Source of the DNA: Pseudomonadota bacterium
GTDB taxonomy: Bacteria; Pseudomonadota; Alphaproteobacteria; Acetobacterales; Acetobacteraceae
NCBI GenBank assembly: GCA_018240405.1
Contig: JAFEFW010000625.1
Span: forward strand, 1-64,000
Length of the DNA stretch: 64,000 nt
Reading direction: 5' to 3'
This document shows, piece by piece, positions 20,291 to 28,678 of this stretch (its first letter is position 1; every line of letters starts with the position of its first letter). A model generated the notes under the pieces. That model had not been told where the DNA came from. It did not search any database and worked only from the letters and a program-made list of their open reading frames with translations. The position numbers were made by a program, and so were the translations under genes.

Positions 20291-21427
20291 GTGCTGGTCA
20301 GCCTGATCATCGTTTTCCGGGAGGCCTTGGAGGCCGGCCTGATCGTCGGGATCATTCTTGCCGCGACGCAGGGCGCAAACGGCCGCGGGCGTTGGATTGC
20401 CGGCGGCATCGGCGCCGGGGTGGCTGGCTCGATGCTGGTGGCAGCCTTTGCGGCGGCCTTGTCCGAGGCGTTTGAGGGCGTCGGACAGGAGATTTTCACC
20501 GCATCGATCCTGTTGTTTGCGGTGGTGATGCTGACCTGGCACATAATCTGGATGTCCCACCACGCCCGCACCATGGCGGCTGAGTTGCGTCAGGTGGGCA
20601 ATGAAGTCCGCATGGGCCAGAAGACGCTCCTGGCGCTGGCGGCGGTGATCGCCGTTGCAGTGATGCGTGAGGGCTCCGAGGTCGTGCTGTTCCTGTTCGG
20701 CATTGCCGCCAGCTCCCAGACCTCGCAGCTTGCCATGCTGGCCGGTGGGGTCAGCGGCCTGGCCCTGGCGGCTGTGATGTCCTGGCTGCTGTATCGCGGC
20801 CTGCTGGTCATTCCGCTGAAATGGCTGTTTGCTGTCACCAACGTGCTGATCGCGTTCCTTGCCGCTGGTATGGCCGCGACCGCGGTCGGCGTGTTGCAGG
20901 GCGCGGACATCCTGCCGGCCTGGGGCGATCAGGTGTGGAACACAAGCTGGCTGCTGGACGAGAGCGGCCTGGCCGGCAAGACCCTCCACGCCCTGATCGG
21001 CTACACCGCCAGGCCGAGCGGAATTCAGGTGGTGGCGTGGGTGGGGACGCTGGCGGTGCTGTGGCTGTTGGCGCGTGTCGTCAGCCGCCAGCCGGTGGCG
21101 CGTCGTGTCGCCGCCGCCGCGGGTATTGCCGCGCTGCTCGCGGTCGGGACGCCGGCCCGCGCCGAGGACACGTTCTCGCTGACCATCCGCAACCACCGCT
21201 TCGAGCCGGACCGGCTGGAGGTGCCGGCGAACACGAAGTTCAAGCTCCAGGTGAAGAATACCGATGCGGCGGCGGAAGAGTTCGAGAGTCACAGCCTGAA
21301 GCGGGAGAAGATCGTGCCTGCCGGCGGCACGGTCACGCTGTCGATCGGTCCGTTGAAGCCGGGGGAGTACAAGTTCTTCGGCGAATATCATGAGAGCACG
21401 GCACAGGGCGTACTGGTAGCGAAGTAA
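20291..21427 (+). CDS. FTR1-family iron permease fused to a C-terminal cupredoxin-like domain
   Basis: The 378-residue protein begins at a GTG with AAGAGG about 5 bases upstream (MLVSLIIVFREALEAG). It has the two iron-permeation motifs REALE (10-14) and REGSE (126-130) among seven hydrophobic helices. After a last membrane-spanning segment that ends in an AxA-like site (TPARAED), about 90 residues form a cupredoxin/EfeO-N-like domain with the conserved EEFESHSLKREK stretch. Usually the permease and this periplasmic domain are separate proteins of one operon; here they are fused, which would place the metal-binding domain on the periplasmic side. The predicted role is uptake of ferrous/ferric iron. 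No partner peroxidase gene (EfeB-like) is nearby. Confidence 0.9.
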   Translation: MLVSLIIVFREALEAGLIVGIILAATQGANGRGRWIAGGIGAGVAGSMLVAAFAAALSEAFEGVGQEIFTASILLFAVVMLTWHIIWMSHHARTMAAELRQVGNEVRMGQKTLLALAAVIAVAVMREGSEVVLFLFGIAASSQTSQLAMLAGGVSGLALAAVMSWLLYRGLLVIPLKWLFAVTNVLIAFLAAGMAATAVGVLQGADILPAWGDQVWNTSWLLDESGLAGKTLHALIGYTARPSGIQVVAWVGTLAVLWLLARVVSRQPVARRVAAAAGIAALLAVGTPARAEDTFSLTIRNHRFEPDRLEVPANTKFKLQVKNTDAAAEEFESHSLKREKIVPAGGTVTLSIGPLKPGEYKFFGEYHESTAQGVLVAK

Positions 21428-21483
21428 GGACGTCAGTCCGTGTGGGCCTCGGAGTCGTCACAGGTATTGACGTAGCGGGCTCT

Positions 21484-21610
21484 GCCGCAGGTGCGGCAAA
21501 GGAAGCTGCACCTGATGCCGGACGATCCGGCACGGCCGCTCTCTGTCGTGGCGGGCAAAGGCCCCATGTGCGTTAAGATGAGCTGCATCCGATTGCCGGA
21601 CCATCCGGTA
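21484..21610. repeat. Cluster of small palindromes (families 1 and 2) in a 243-base gap
   Basis: The FTR1-arabinofuranosidase gap holds TGCCGGA-N3-TCCGGCA at 21516-21532, a diverged copy at 21594-21610, and between them a decayed family-1 element (about 21545-21572, TGTCGTGGCGGGCAAAGGCC). GCCGCAGGTGCGGC at 21484-21497 is a further small hairpin. The same pairing of both families occurs at 7332-7453. Confidence 0.6.
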
Positions 21611-21670
21611 CACCAAGGTCGAACCCACGTACAGGCAAGGCCGGTCCCGACGGTAGAAGCCTGGTCCTCG

Positions 21671-23215
21671 TTACGCGTTTGCCAGCCGAACTACATTCCA
21701 GGACGCCGGCGGCAGCGTCAGGACCAGCGTATCGCCATCGACCCGAACCCCATCCAGCGATGCCGGGCGAATCCGCTCCGGCGCATCCCGCGTGTTCGCA
21801 GCCTTCAGGTCGCCATCGGCCAGCACGGTGGCCTCCGCCACCGTCAGGTCGCCGAAGCCGCGCGCCGTCACCGTAACCGCCATCTCCTCCCGCAGATCCC
21901 GGTTCAGCGCGAACAGCGATAGCCCGCCATTGTCATTCGCTACCGCCGCCAGCTTCAGATAGGGCGCGGCCGGGATGGCGTAGACATTCTCCAACTCGCC
22001 GCGCGGATCATAATAGGACGAGGCATAGGTTTCACACTCGATCCGGCTGCGCAGGACGTCGCCACGGCCGAAGCGGCTCATCTGCGCGAACGGATAGAAA
22101 ATTGTCTGCCGCCAGGCCGGACCGCCGGTCTCGGTCATGATCGGCGCGATGACGTTGACGAGTTGCGCCAGACAGGCGCAGCGCACACGGTCGGCGTGGT
22201 TCAGTAACGAGATCACCGCGCCGCCGAAGGCCAGCGCGTCCTCCATTGTATAGATCTCCTCCAGGATCGGCGGCGCCACCGGCCAGCCCGGCTTCACCCG
22301 GCTTTCGGGTGGCCGGCGGGTGCGGTACCAGACGTTCCACTCATCGAAGCTCAACATGATCCGCTTGCGGGAGCGGCGCTTGGCGGCAACCGCATCGGCG
22401 ATGGCCACCACCTCCTCGATGAACAGGTCCATCAGGTCGGCGCTGGCGAGAAAAGCGGGCGTGTCGTCGCGGTAGTTGTTCAGATAGGTGTGCAACGAAA
22501 TCCACTCGACGTGGTCGAATGTGTGCTGCAGCACTGTGTCTTCCCAAGCAGCAAACGTTGGCATGTTGCGCCCGGATGAGCCGCAGGCTGCCAGTTCGAT
22601 CCTTTGGTCGGTCCAGCGCATGATCTTCGCGGCTTCCGTGGCAATCCGGCCGTACTCGTCCGCCGTCTTCGCCCCCGTCTGCCACGGCGCGTCCATTTCG
22701 TTGCCGAGACACCAGAATTTCACGTCATGCGGCTGTTCCCAGCCGTGCGACCGCCGCAGATCGGCCAGCGCGGTCCCGCCGGGGTGGTTGCAGTATTCAA
22801 CAAAATACCCGGCATCCTGCGGATCGCGTGTGCCCAGGTTGACGGCCAGCATCGGCTCGATCCCAGCGACGCGGCACCAGTCGATAAACTCATTGGTCCC
22901 GAAGCTGTTCGGTTCGGTGGACATCCAGGCGTAGTCCAGCCGCCGCGGCCGCTGCTCTGTCGGCCCGACGCCATCCTCCCAATTGTAGCTGGACACAAAG
23001 TTGCCGCCGGGATAGCGGACGATCGTCGGACCAAGCTCGCGGATCAGATCGAGCACGTCACGACGAAAGCCACGTGAGTCGGCGGTGGGGTGGCCAGGCT
23101 CATAGATACCGCCGTAGATGCTGCGGCCGAGATGCTCGATGAAGCCGCCGAACAGGCGCGGATCGGTGCGCCCAACGGTGAACGCTTTGTCCAGCAGGAC
23201 GGTCGCCCGCCTCAT
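21671..23215 (-). CDS. abfA: GH51 alpha-L-arabinofuranosidase
   Basis: A 514-residue glycoside hydrolase of family 51, which releases terminal arabinofuranosyl residues from arabinan or arabinoxylan fragments. The catalytic acid/base is Glu173 (WCLGNEMDAPWQ) and the nucleophile is Glu292 (SFDEWNVWY). YPGGNFVSSYNWEDGVGP is a GH51 hallmark. No signal peptide is present, so it should act in the cytoplasm on imported oligosaccharides. Its ATG overlaps the TGA of the upstream hydantoinase fusion gene by 4 bases (ATGA), an unexpected pairing that implies co-translation. No sugar transporter is adjacent. Confidence 0.95.
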   Translation of the reverse strand: MRRATVLLDKAFTVGRTDPRLFGGFIEHLGRSIYGGIYEPGHPTADSRGFRRDVLDLIRELGPTIVRYPGGNFVSSYNWEDGVGPTEQRPRRLDYAWMSTEPNSFGTNEFIDWCRVAGIEPMLAVNLGTRDPQDAGYFVEYCNHPGGTALADLRRSHGWEQPHDVKFWCLGNEMDAPWQTGAKTADEYGRIATEAAKIMRWTDQRIELAACGSSGRNMPTFAAWEDTVLQHTFDHVEWISLHTYLNNYRDDTPAFLASADLMDLFIEEVVAIADAVAAKRRSRKRIMLSFDEWNVWYRTRRPPESRVKPGWPVAPPILEEIYTMEDALAFGGAVISLLNHADRVRCACLAQLVNVIAPIMTETGGPAWRQTIFYPFAQMSRFGRGDVLRSRIECETYASSYYDPRGELENVYAIPAAPYLKLAAVANDNGGLSLFALNRDLREEMAVTVTARGFGDLTVAEATVLADGDLKAANTRDAPERIRPASLDGVRVDGDTLVLTLPPASWNVVRLANA

Positions 23216-26200
23216 CGCACGGAGCCAGTCGTCTTCCCATCAGCCACATCCAGCGCGGCCAGCGCCGGGTCGCGCGCCGCCGGATCGCCATGCCCGCCGC
23301 CACCCGCGGTCTGGATCACCACCCGGTCGCCGCGCTGCAACCGCGTCACCAGCTTGGACGGAATCGGTTCCGGCGTGCGATTCACCCGCCTGACCTCCGC
23401 CTGCGCATGTGCGCCATCGCCGCCGCCCCAGGCGCCGGCCGCCCGGCTGAAATGCCGCTCGCCGCGATAGGTCAGGCTGACATCGTCGACCAGCACCTCA
23501 TATTCGCGGATCGTGCCCAACCCGCCGCGATGCGCGCCCGCCCCGCCGCTGTCCGGCGCCAGGGACACGCGGTTCAGCCGAATTGGCGTCTCCAGTTCGA
23601 TCGCCTCGGCCGGCAGGTTCATGCAGTTGGTGGCGTCGGTTTCAATCACGTCCACGCCGTCCCGCTGTGCCGAGGCGCCGCTGCCACCCGCCACCAGATC
23701 GCCAATGACGAAGGCGCGTCCCGCTGGCGTGCGGCCGCCGAACGCCACCATCAGCATCTCGCCCGCCGCTGCTGCCGGCACGCGGTCCGGCAGCGCCGGC
23801 GCCAACGCCGAGATGATGGTGCCGGCGATGCGCTTGATGGTGGAGGTGCGGGCATTCACTGGCGCCGGTTCGACCGGGTTGACCACGCTGCCCGGTGGCA
23901 GATGCAGCGAGATCGGCCGGAAGCACCCGCCATTGGTCGGGATCGACGGATCGGTCAGTGCCCTGATGGCAAAGCACGCCGCCGCCAGCGATCCGGACGG
24001 CACGCAGTTCAACGGTCCGCGCACCTGTGGCGAACTGCCGGTGAAGTCCACGTGCAGCGAGGCGTCTTTCACCGTGACGGCGACCTCGATCCGGATCGGC
24101 TTGTCCATGTCGATGCCGTCATTGTCGAGAAAGTCGGTGAACCGGTAGGTGCCCTCCGGCACACGGGCCAGCGCCTGCCGCGTCATCGTCTCCGACCGGT
24201 TCAGCAATTCGGCAAAGATCGTGGTCAGGCCAGCGGCGCCGTGCCGGGCGGCGATCTCACCCATGCGGCGCGCGCCGATGCTGCACGCTGCGATCTGGGC
24301 GTGGATGTCGCCCATCACTGTATCGGGGATGCGCACGTTCTGCCGGATCATCGCCACCAGCGTCTCATTCATCACGCCACGGTCGCGCAGTTTCAGCAGC
24401 GGAATGCGCAGGCCCTCCTGGAACACCTCCGTGGCATTGGTGGGAACGGAGCCCGGCGTCAGCCCGCCCATGTCCTGGTGATGGGTCATCGCGGCGGCGA
24501 AGGCGATCAGCCGCCCCTCGGCCAGGATCGGCTGGATGACTGCGATGTCCGGCAGATGCGTGCCGCCCAGGTACGGATCGTTCATGACGAAGATGTCGTC
24601 GGGATGCATCTGCGCCACCGGGTAGGTGTCCAGCACGCGCCGCAGCACCGGGATCAGCGTCGCCAGGTGGATCGGGATGGCGCAGGCCTGCGCCAGCGTC
24701 AGGCCATCGGCGGTGAACAGCCCGGCGGAGGCGTCCAGACCTTCCTTGACGATCGGCGAAAAGGAACTGCGCAGCAGCGTGGACTGCATTTCATTGGCAA
24801 TGCCTTCCAGCTTGTGGCGCACCACCTCCAGCGTCACCGGATCCTGTGCGTCGCCGGCGATGGCGGTGGGACGGCCGTCCGGTTGCAGCAGCAGCGCGCC
24901 GCTGTCGTTCAGGCGCGCGGTCCAGCCGGGTTCCAGCAGCGTGGTGGTGTCCGCCTGCTCAATGATCGCCGGGCCGGCAATGCGCTGGCCGGGTGCGATG
25001 GCGTCGCGCAGCCAGACGGACGCCTCCACCGGGTCCGGCGCCTGCCGCACCCGGATCATCCGCCGGCGCGGTGGTGCCTCGGACGCGGCGCGCAGCGGCG
25101 CCGGTGTCGCCAGGCGCGGACTGGCGCGACGGTGCACTGTGCGCAGGTTGACGATCCGCGCCGGGCTGTCGGTGTGGTGGCCATAGACGCGGTCGTGCGC
25201 CTGCTGGAACGCCTCGTAGGCCCGCGCCAGCGCCTCCGGCTGCGTCGTGTCGAGCGGCACCTGCAGATGATACGACTGCCCGATGTAGCAGACATCGGCA
25301 TAATGGCTGACCTCGGACGCGCCATCACCCTCCTGCCGCATCAGCGCGGCGCACTGCGTGTCCAGGTCGGCCAGCGCCGCCGTCACCTCGGCCAGCGTCG
25401 CCTCGGCCAGTGGACGCGGGAACGCGGCGGACACCTCGTGCTCCACTGGTGCGCCCAGCAGGCCGGCGGCGGCCAGCACGCCTGGATGCGGCGGCACGAC
25501 GACGGCGCGCATGCCGAGTTCCTCGGCCAGCGCGGTGCCATGCATCGGACCGGCGCCGCCGAGCGGGATCAGTGCGTAGCCGCGGGGATCAATGCCGCGG
25601 CCGATGGAAACCAGCCTGATTGCCTCCGCCATCTGTGCATTCAGCACGCGGTGGATGCCCAACGCGGCCTGCTCGACGGAGACGCCCATTGGCTCTGCGA
25701 TGGCGCGGCGGATGGCCTCGCGCGCCTTGTCCGGGTCCAGCCGCAAGCCGCCGGCAAAGGCGGCGGGGTCGATGTAGCCAAGGACCAGCGAGGCATCCGT
25801 CACCGTCGGCTTTTCGCCGCCGTTGCCGTAGCAGGCGGGGCCCGGCTCCGACCCGGCGGATTCCGGGCCGACGCGCAGGGAGCCGGCGGCGTCCAGCCAG
25901 GCGATGCTGCCACCACCCGAACCGATCGCGGTGACGTCGACCATCGGGACGCGGACGGTGTAGCCGTCGATAATGCCTTCCGGCCGGATCAGCGGCTCGC
26001 TGTTGCTGATCAGTGCGATGTCGCAGGACGTGCCACCAATATCGACGGTGATTTGGTCGCGAAACCCGGCCTCCAGCCCGACGTCCAGCCCGCCGATCAC
26101 CCCCGCCGCCGGTCCGGAGAGGAAGAGCCGGACCGGGCGCTGGCGCGCGATCGGCGACGACGCCAGCCCGCCGCGCGACTGCATGACCTGCAGCGGCGCG

Positions 26201-26928
26201 GTGACGCCGATACGGGCGAGACCGGCTTCCATGTTGGCGAGGTAGTCCGCCACCACCGGCTTGATGTAGGCGTCAAAGGCGGTGATGCAGGTGCGTTCAT
26301 ATTCCCGGAACGCCGGATCAACGTCCGACGACAATGAGACCGGCACGCCCGGCAGCACCTCGGCGGCGATGGCGCGGATGCGGCGTTCGTGGGTGGGATC
26401 GAGGAAGGAGAACAGCAGGCAGACGGCAATCGCCTGCACCTGTTGCCGCCCCAGATCGGCCAGCGCGGCGCGCACGCTGGCTTCGTCCAGCGGGAGCAGG
26501 GTCTCGCCGGTGGCGCCGATGCGTTCGCGCACCTCCGTGCGGAACCGTCCCGGCACGAGGAAGACCGGCGTCTGCGGCTCCAGGATCAGGTCGTACATCT
26601 CCCGCCTGAGCTGACGGCCGATTTCCAGGACGTCCCGAAATCCCTCCGTCGTGATCAGCCCGATGCGGGCGCCTTTGCGCTCCAGCACCGCGTTGGTGGC
26701 GGCGGTGGTGCCGTGGGTGAAGCGGACGATCTGCGACGGCTGCACGCCCCACTCGGCGCGCGCCGTTTCCAGCGCGGTCAGCACCGCCGCGCTCGGGTTG
26801 CCGCGCGTGGTCGGCACTTTGGCCAGGCGCACGGTGCCGTCCGAGGCGCGGCACACCACGTCGGTGAAGGTGCCGCCTATGTCGATGCCGAATTCATAGC
26901 GCAGCGCGGCGCTGTCGGAGCCGTCCAT
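23212..26928 (-). CDS. Fused hydantoinase A/B (5-oxoprolinase-type) protein
   Basis: A 1238-residue fusion. Residues about 10-185 form the Hydant_A_N domain (FGIDIGGTFTDVVC), about 205-490 the ATP-grasping hydantoinase A domain (IDIGGTSCDIAL, GGAGPMHG), and from about 695 the hydantoinase B domain (PVTLEVVRHKLEGIANEMQ, NDPYLGGTHLPDI). It closes with AGGGGHGDP. Fused A/B proteins include ATP-dependent 5-oxoprolinases; separate HyuA/HyuB proteins include N-methylhydantoinases and acetone carboxylase relatives. The substrate is therefore open. AGGAGG is well placed before the ATG. Its stop overlaps the abfA start. Confidence 0.93.
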   Translation of the reverse strand: MDGSDSAALRYEFGIDIGGTFTDVVCRASDGTVRLAKVPTTRGNPSAAVLTALETARAEWGVQPSQIVRFTHGTTAATNAVLERKGARIGLITTEGFRDVLEIGRQLRREMYDLILEPQTPVFLVPGRFRTEVRERIGATGETLLPLDEASVRAALADLGRQQVQAIAVCLLFSFLDPTHERRIRAIAAEVLPGVPVSLSSDVDPAFREYERTCITAFDAYIKPVVADYLANMEAGLARIGVTAPLQVMQSRGGLASSPIARQRPVRLFLSGPAAGVIGGLDVGLEAGFRDQITVDIGGTSCDIALISNSEPLIRPEGIIDGYTVRVPMVDVTAIGSGGGSIAWLDAAGSLRVGPESAGSEPGPACYGNGGEKPTVTDASLVLGYIDPAAFAGGLRLDPDKAREAIRRAIAEPMGVSVEQAALGIHRVLNAQMAEAIRLVSIGRGIDPRGYALIPLGGAGPMHGTALAEELGMRAVVVPPHPGVLAAAGLLGAPVEHEVSAAFPRPLAEATLAEVTAALADLDTQCAALMRQEGDGASEVSHYADVCYIGQSYHLQVPLDTTQPEALARAYEAFQQAHDRVYGHHTDSPARIVNLRTVHRRASPRLATPAPLRAASEAPPRRRMIRVRQAPDPVEASVWLRDAIAPGQRIAGPAIIEQADTTTLLEPGWTARLNDSGALLLQPDGRPTAIAGDAQDPVTLEVVRHKLEGIANEMQSTLLRSSFSPIVKEGLDASAGLFTADGLTLAQACAIPIHLATLIPVLRRVLDTYPVAQMHPDDIFVMNDPYLGGTHLPDIAVIQPILAEGRLIAFAAAMTHHQDMGGLTPGSVPTNATEVFQEGLRIPLLKLRDRGVMNETLVAMIRQNVRIPDTVMGDIHAQIAACSIGARRMGEIAARHGAAGLTTIFAELLNRSETMTRQALARVPEGTYRFTDFLDNDGIDMDKPIRIEVAVTVKDASLHVDFTGSSPQVRGPLNCVPSGSLAAACFAIRALTDPSIPTNGGCFRPISLHLPPGSVVNPVEPAPVNARTSTIKRIAGTIISALAPALPDRVPAAAAGEMLMVAFGGRTPAGRAFVIGDLVAGGSGASAQRDGVDVIETDATNCMNLPAEAIELETPIRLNRVSLAPDSGGAGAHRGGLGTIREYEVLVDDVSLTYRGERHFSRAAGAWGGGDGAHAQAEVRRVNRTPEPIPSKLVTRLQRGDRVVIQTAGGGGHGDPAARDPALAALDVADGKTTGSVR

Positions 26929-27599
26929 GGGTCAGGGCCTCCTGGTCTGTGCGAGCATGGACGTCGTTGCGGTAGCAGGCTGCATGCGCGACGCCAGCGT
27001 CGTTTCCGCGTAGCTTTTCAGGTGAGGGCGGCGACGTCCAGCGCTTGCGTGGGGATGGCGCCGTGCAATCCGGGTCGACGACTGTTGTCTGTCGGCGCGG
27101 TATTCTCCAGTCGGAGCCGTGGCGATAGCTAATCCACCGATGAACGCCGATGAACGCCGATGCTTCGTGCGGCGTCGGCCGCTGGTGCGTTGGCCGATGT
27201 GTGCGTCCTGCTGACGATGCGTCCCGCTCGAGTGATCTGCGAGCCGGCCAAAGTTTTTGCACCGCGTTACACCGTCTCAACCGTAAGGGACTTAGACTAG
27301 CCTGTTGCCGCGCTCGCATCGTGCACGCCGCTGCGCGGCGGCCATGGTGCACCGGCAGTGCAATCAACCCTGCGCCGAAGGCGCACCAGCAAGCCCCCCA
27401 ACAGAGGCACAGGACCTGCCGATGCAAATGAATATCGGCGTTCATCGGCGTTTATCGGTGGTTCCATCTTTCACGTCGCGCCTAAGCATGGTGGGGTTGC
27501 GAGATCGGCGATGAACGCAAGCAGAGGCACTGAGCAGAGGGCGCCACTTTCGCTGCACCGCCGCACGCGCCAAGATCGGCCCCGACCACGGGGTACTGA
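26929..27599. other. Gene-free region of about 670 bases with an inverted-repeat-bounded segment
   Basis: It is the upstream region of both the hydantoinase fusion (minus) and the EamA transporter (plus). No plausible coding frame was found. It holds the segment at 27134-27461 described separately, plus a stray half unit (ATCGGCGATGAACGC) at about 27502-27516. Confidence 0.6.
27134..27461. repeat. 328-bp segment bounded by inverted arrays of a GATGAACGCC unit
   Basis: The left arm (27134-27162) consists of CCACC followed by the ten-base unit GATGAACGCC twice and a third partial copy. The right arm (27434-27461) is its reverse complement with one mismatch in 28. The interior is unrelated to that of the second such segment at 54787-55020. 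No transposase is encoded inside. Confidence 0.7.
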
Positions 27600-28541
27600 A
27601 TGTCGTCTGCCGAGCTGCAAACCAAACCCGCATCCGCCGGCGGCCCGGCCCCGGACAGCGGAGGGCGCAGCGTAGGCACAGATGTCCTGCGCGCCATCGC
27701 CTTCATGTGCCTCGGCGTGTCCACCTTCCCGTTCATGAATGCGGCGGTAAAGCTGCTGGCGCCACACTACCCGTCGCTGCAGATCACCTGGGCCCGCTTC
27801 ACCGGCCACCTGATCGTCATGTTGCTGATCTTCCTGCCGCAATACCGCTGGGCGCTGTTCCGCACCCGCAAGCCCGCCGTGCAGGTCGGACGGTCGGTGA
27901 TGATGCTGACCAGCAACCTGGTCTTCGTCATGGCGATTGGCAGCGTTCCGTTGGCGACGGCATCCGCCATCGGCTTCACCTCGCCGCTGCTGGTGACGGC
28001 CCTGTCGGTGCCGTTGCTGCACGAACATGTCGGCTGGCGCCGCTGGAGCGCTGTGATGGTCGGCTTCGCCGGCGCGTTACTGGTGATCCGGCCGGGCGAG
28101 GGACTTGGTGACCCAGCCGTGCTGCTGATCCTTACGTCGTCCTTCATCTACGCGCTGTACCAGATCGCCACGCGCTGGGTCAGCCGCCACGACAACGCCG
28201 CCACCGGGATCATCTTCTCCGCGCTGGTTGGCTCGCTGGCGCTGACTGTGGTGATGCCGTTCATCTTCGTGTGGCCGCGCTCCTGGTTCGACCTCGCACT
28301 GTTCGCCAGCCTCGGGCTGCTGGGCGGGCTCGGACACTACCTGGTCATCAAAGCGTTCCAGCTTGGCAATGCCGCGGTGATAGCGCCGCTGGGCTATGTG
28401 GAACTGCTGGGTAGCACGGCGCTGGGCTACGTTATCTTCCACAACTTCCCCGACCTGTGGACCTGGGTCGGTGCCGCGATCATCATTGCGTCCGGCGTCT
28501 ATATTGCGCTGCGGGAACGGAAGCTGCGCAGCGGAGCCTGA
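27600..28541 (+). CDS. EamA/DMT-family transporter
   Basis: A 313-residue integral membrane protein with two EamA repeats, about ten hydrophobic helices in all. ASAIGFTSPLLVTALSVP in the first repeat and GHYLVIKAFQLGNAAVIAPL in the second are typical of the drug/metabolite transporter superfamily. The first 27 residues are a hydrophilic extension. Such carriers export or import small metabolites; specificity is unknown. The ATG at 27600 has only a weak GGGG ribosome site, and a later start inside the extension cannot be excluded. It precedes the Liv-type ABC operon by 137 bases and could be co-regulated with it. Confidence 0.87.
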   Translation: MSSAELQTKPASAGGPAPDSGGRSVGTDVLRAIAFMCLGVSTFPFMNAAVKLLAPHYPSLQITWARFTGHLIVMLLIFLPQYRWALFRTRKPAVQVGRSVMMLTSNLVFVMAIGSVPLATASAIGFTSPLLVTALSVPLLHEHVGWRRWSAVMVGFAGALLVIRPGEGLGDPAVLLILTSSFIYALYQIATRWVSRHDNAATGIIFSALVGSLALTVVMPFIFVWPRSWFDLALFASLGLLGGLGHYLVIKAFQLGNAAVIAPLGYVELLGSTALGYVIFHNFPDLWTWVGAAIIIASGVYIALRERKLRSGA

Positions 28542-28678
28542 TCGTCGTTTCGATAGAGATGGCCCGCCCTCGCAACGGACGCGCCTGAGCGACACTTGCC
28601 TGTCCAGCCGGTTCGCGGCACGATATCGGTGAACGGAACGCGGGCCGTTGCGAACGAAGGCTCGCCGGGAGGATACGC

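Noticed and set aside
23290-26337. Long plus-strand open frame (about 1015 codons) opposite the hydantoinase fusion
   Set aside because: It is the antisense shadow of a well-conserved gene; its composition is Arg/His/Gln-rich without any domain, and long antisense frames are expected at this GC content.
27134-27461. CRISPR array
   Set aside because: The GATGAACGCC units are contiguous, without spacers, and occur as only two to three copies per arm in inverted orientation; no cas gene is present.
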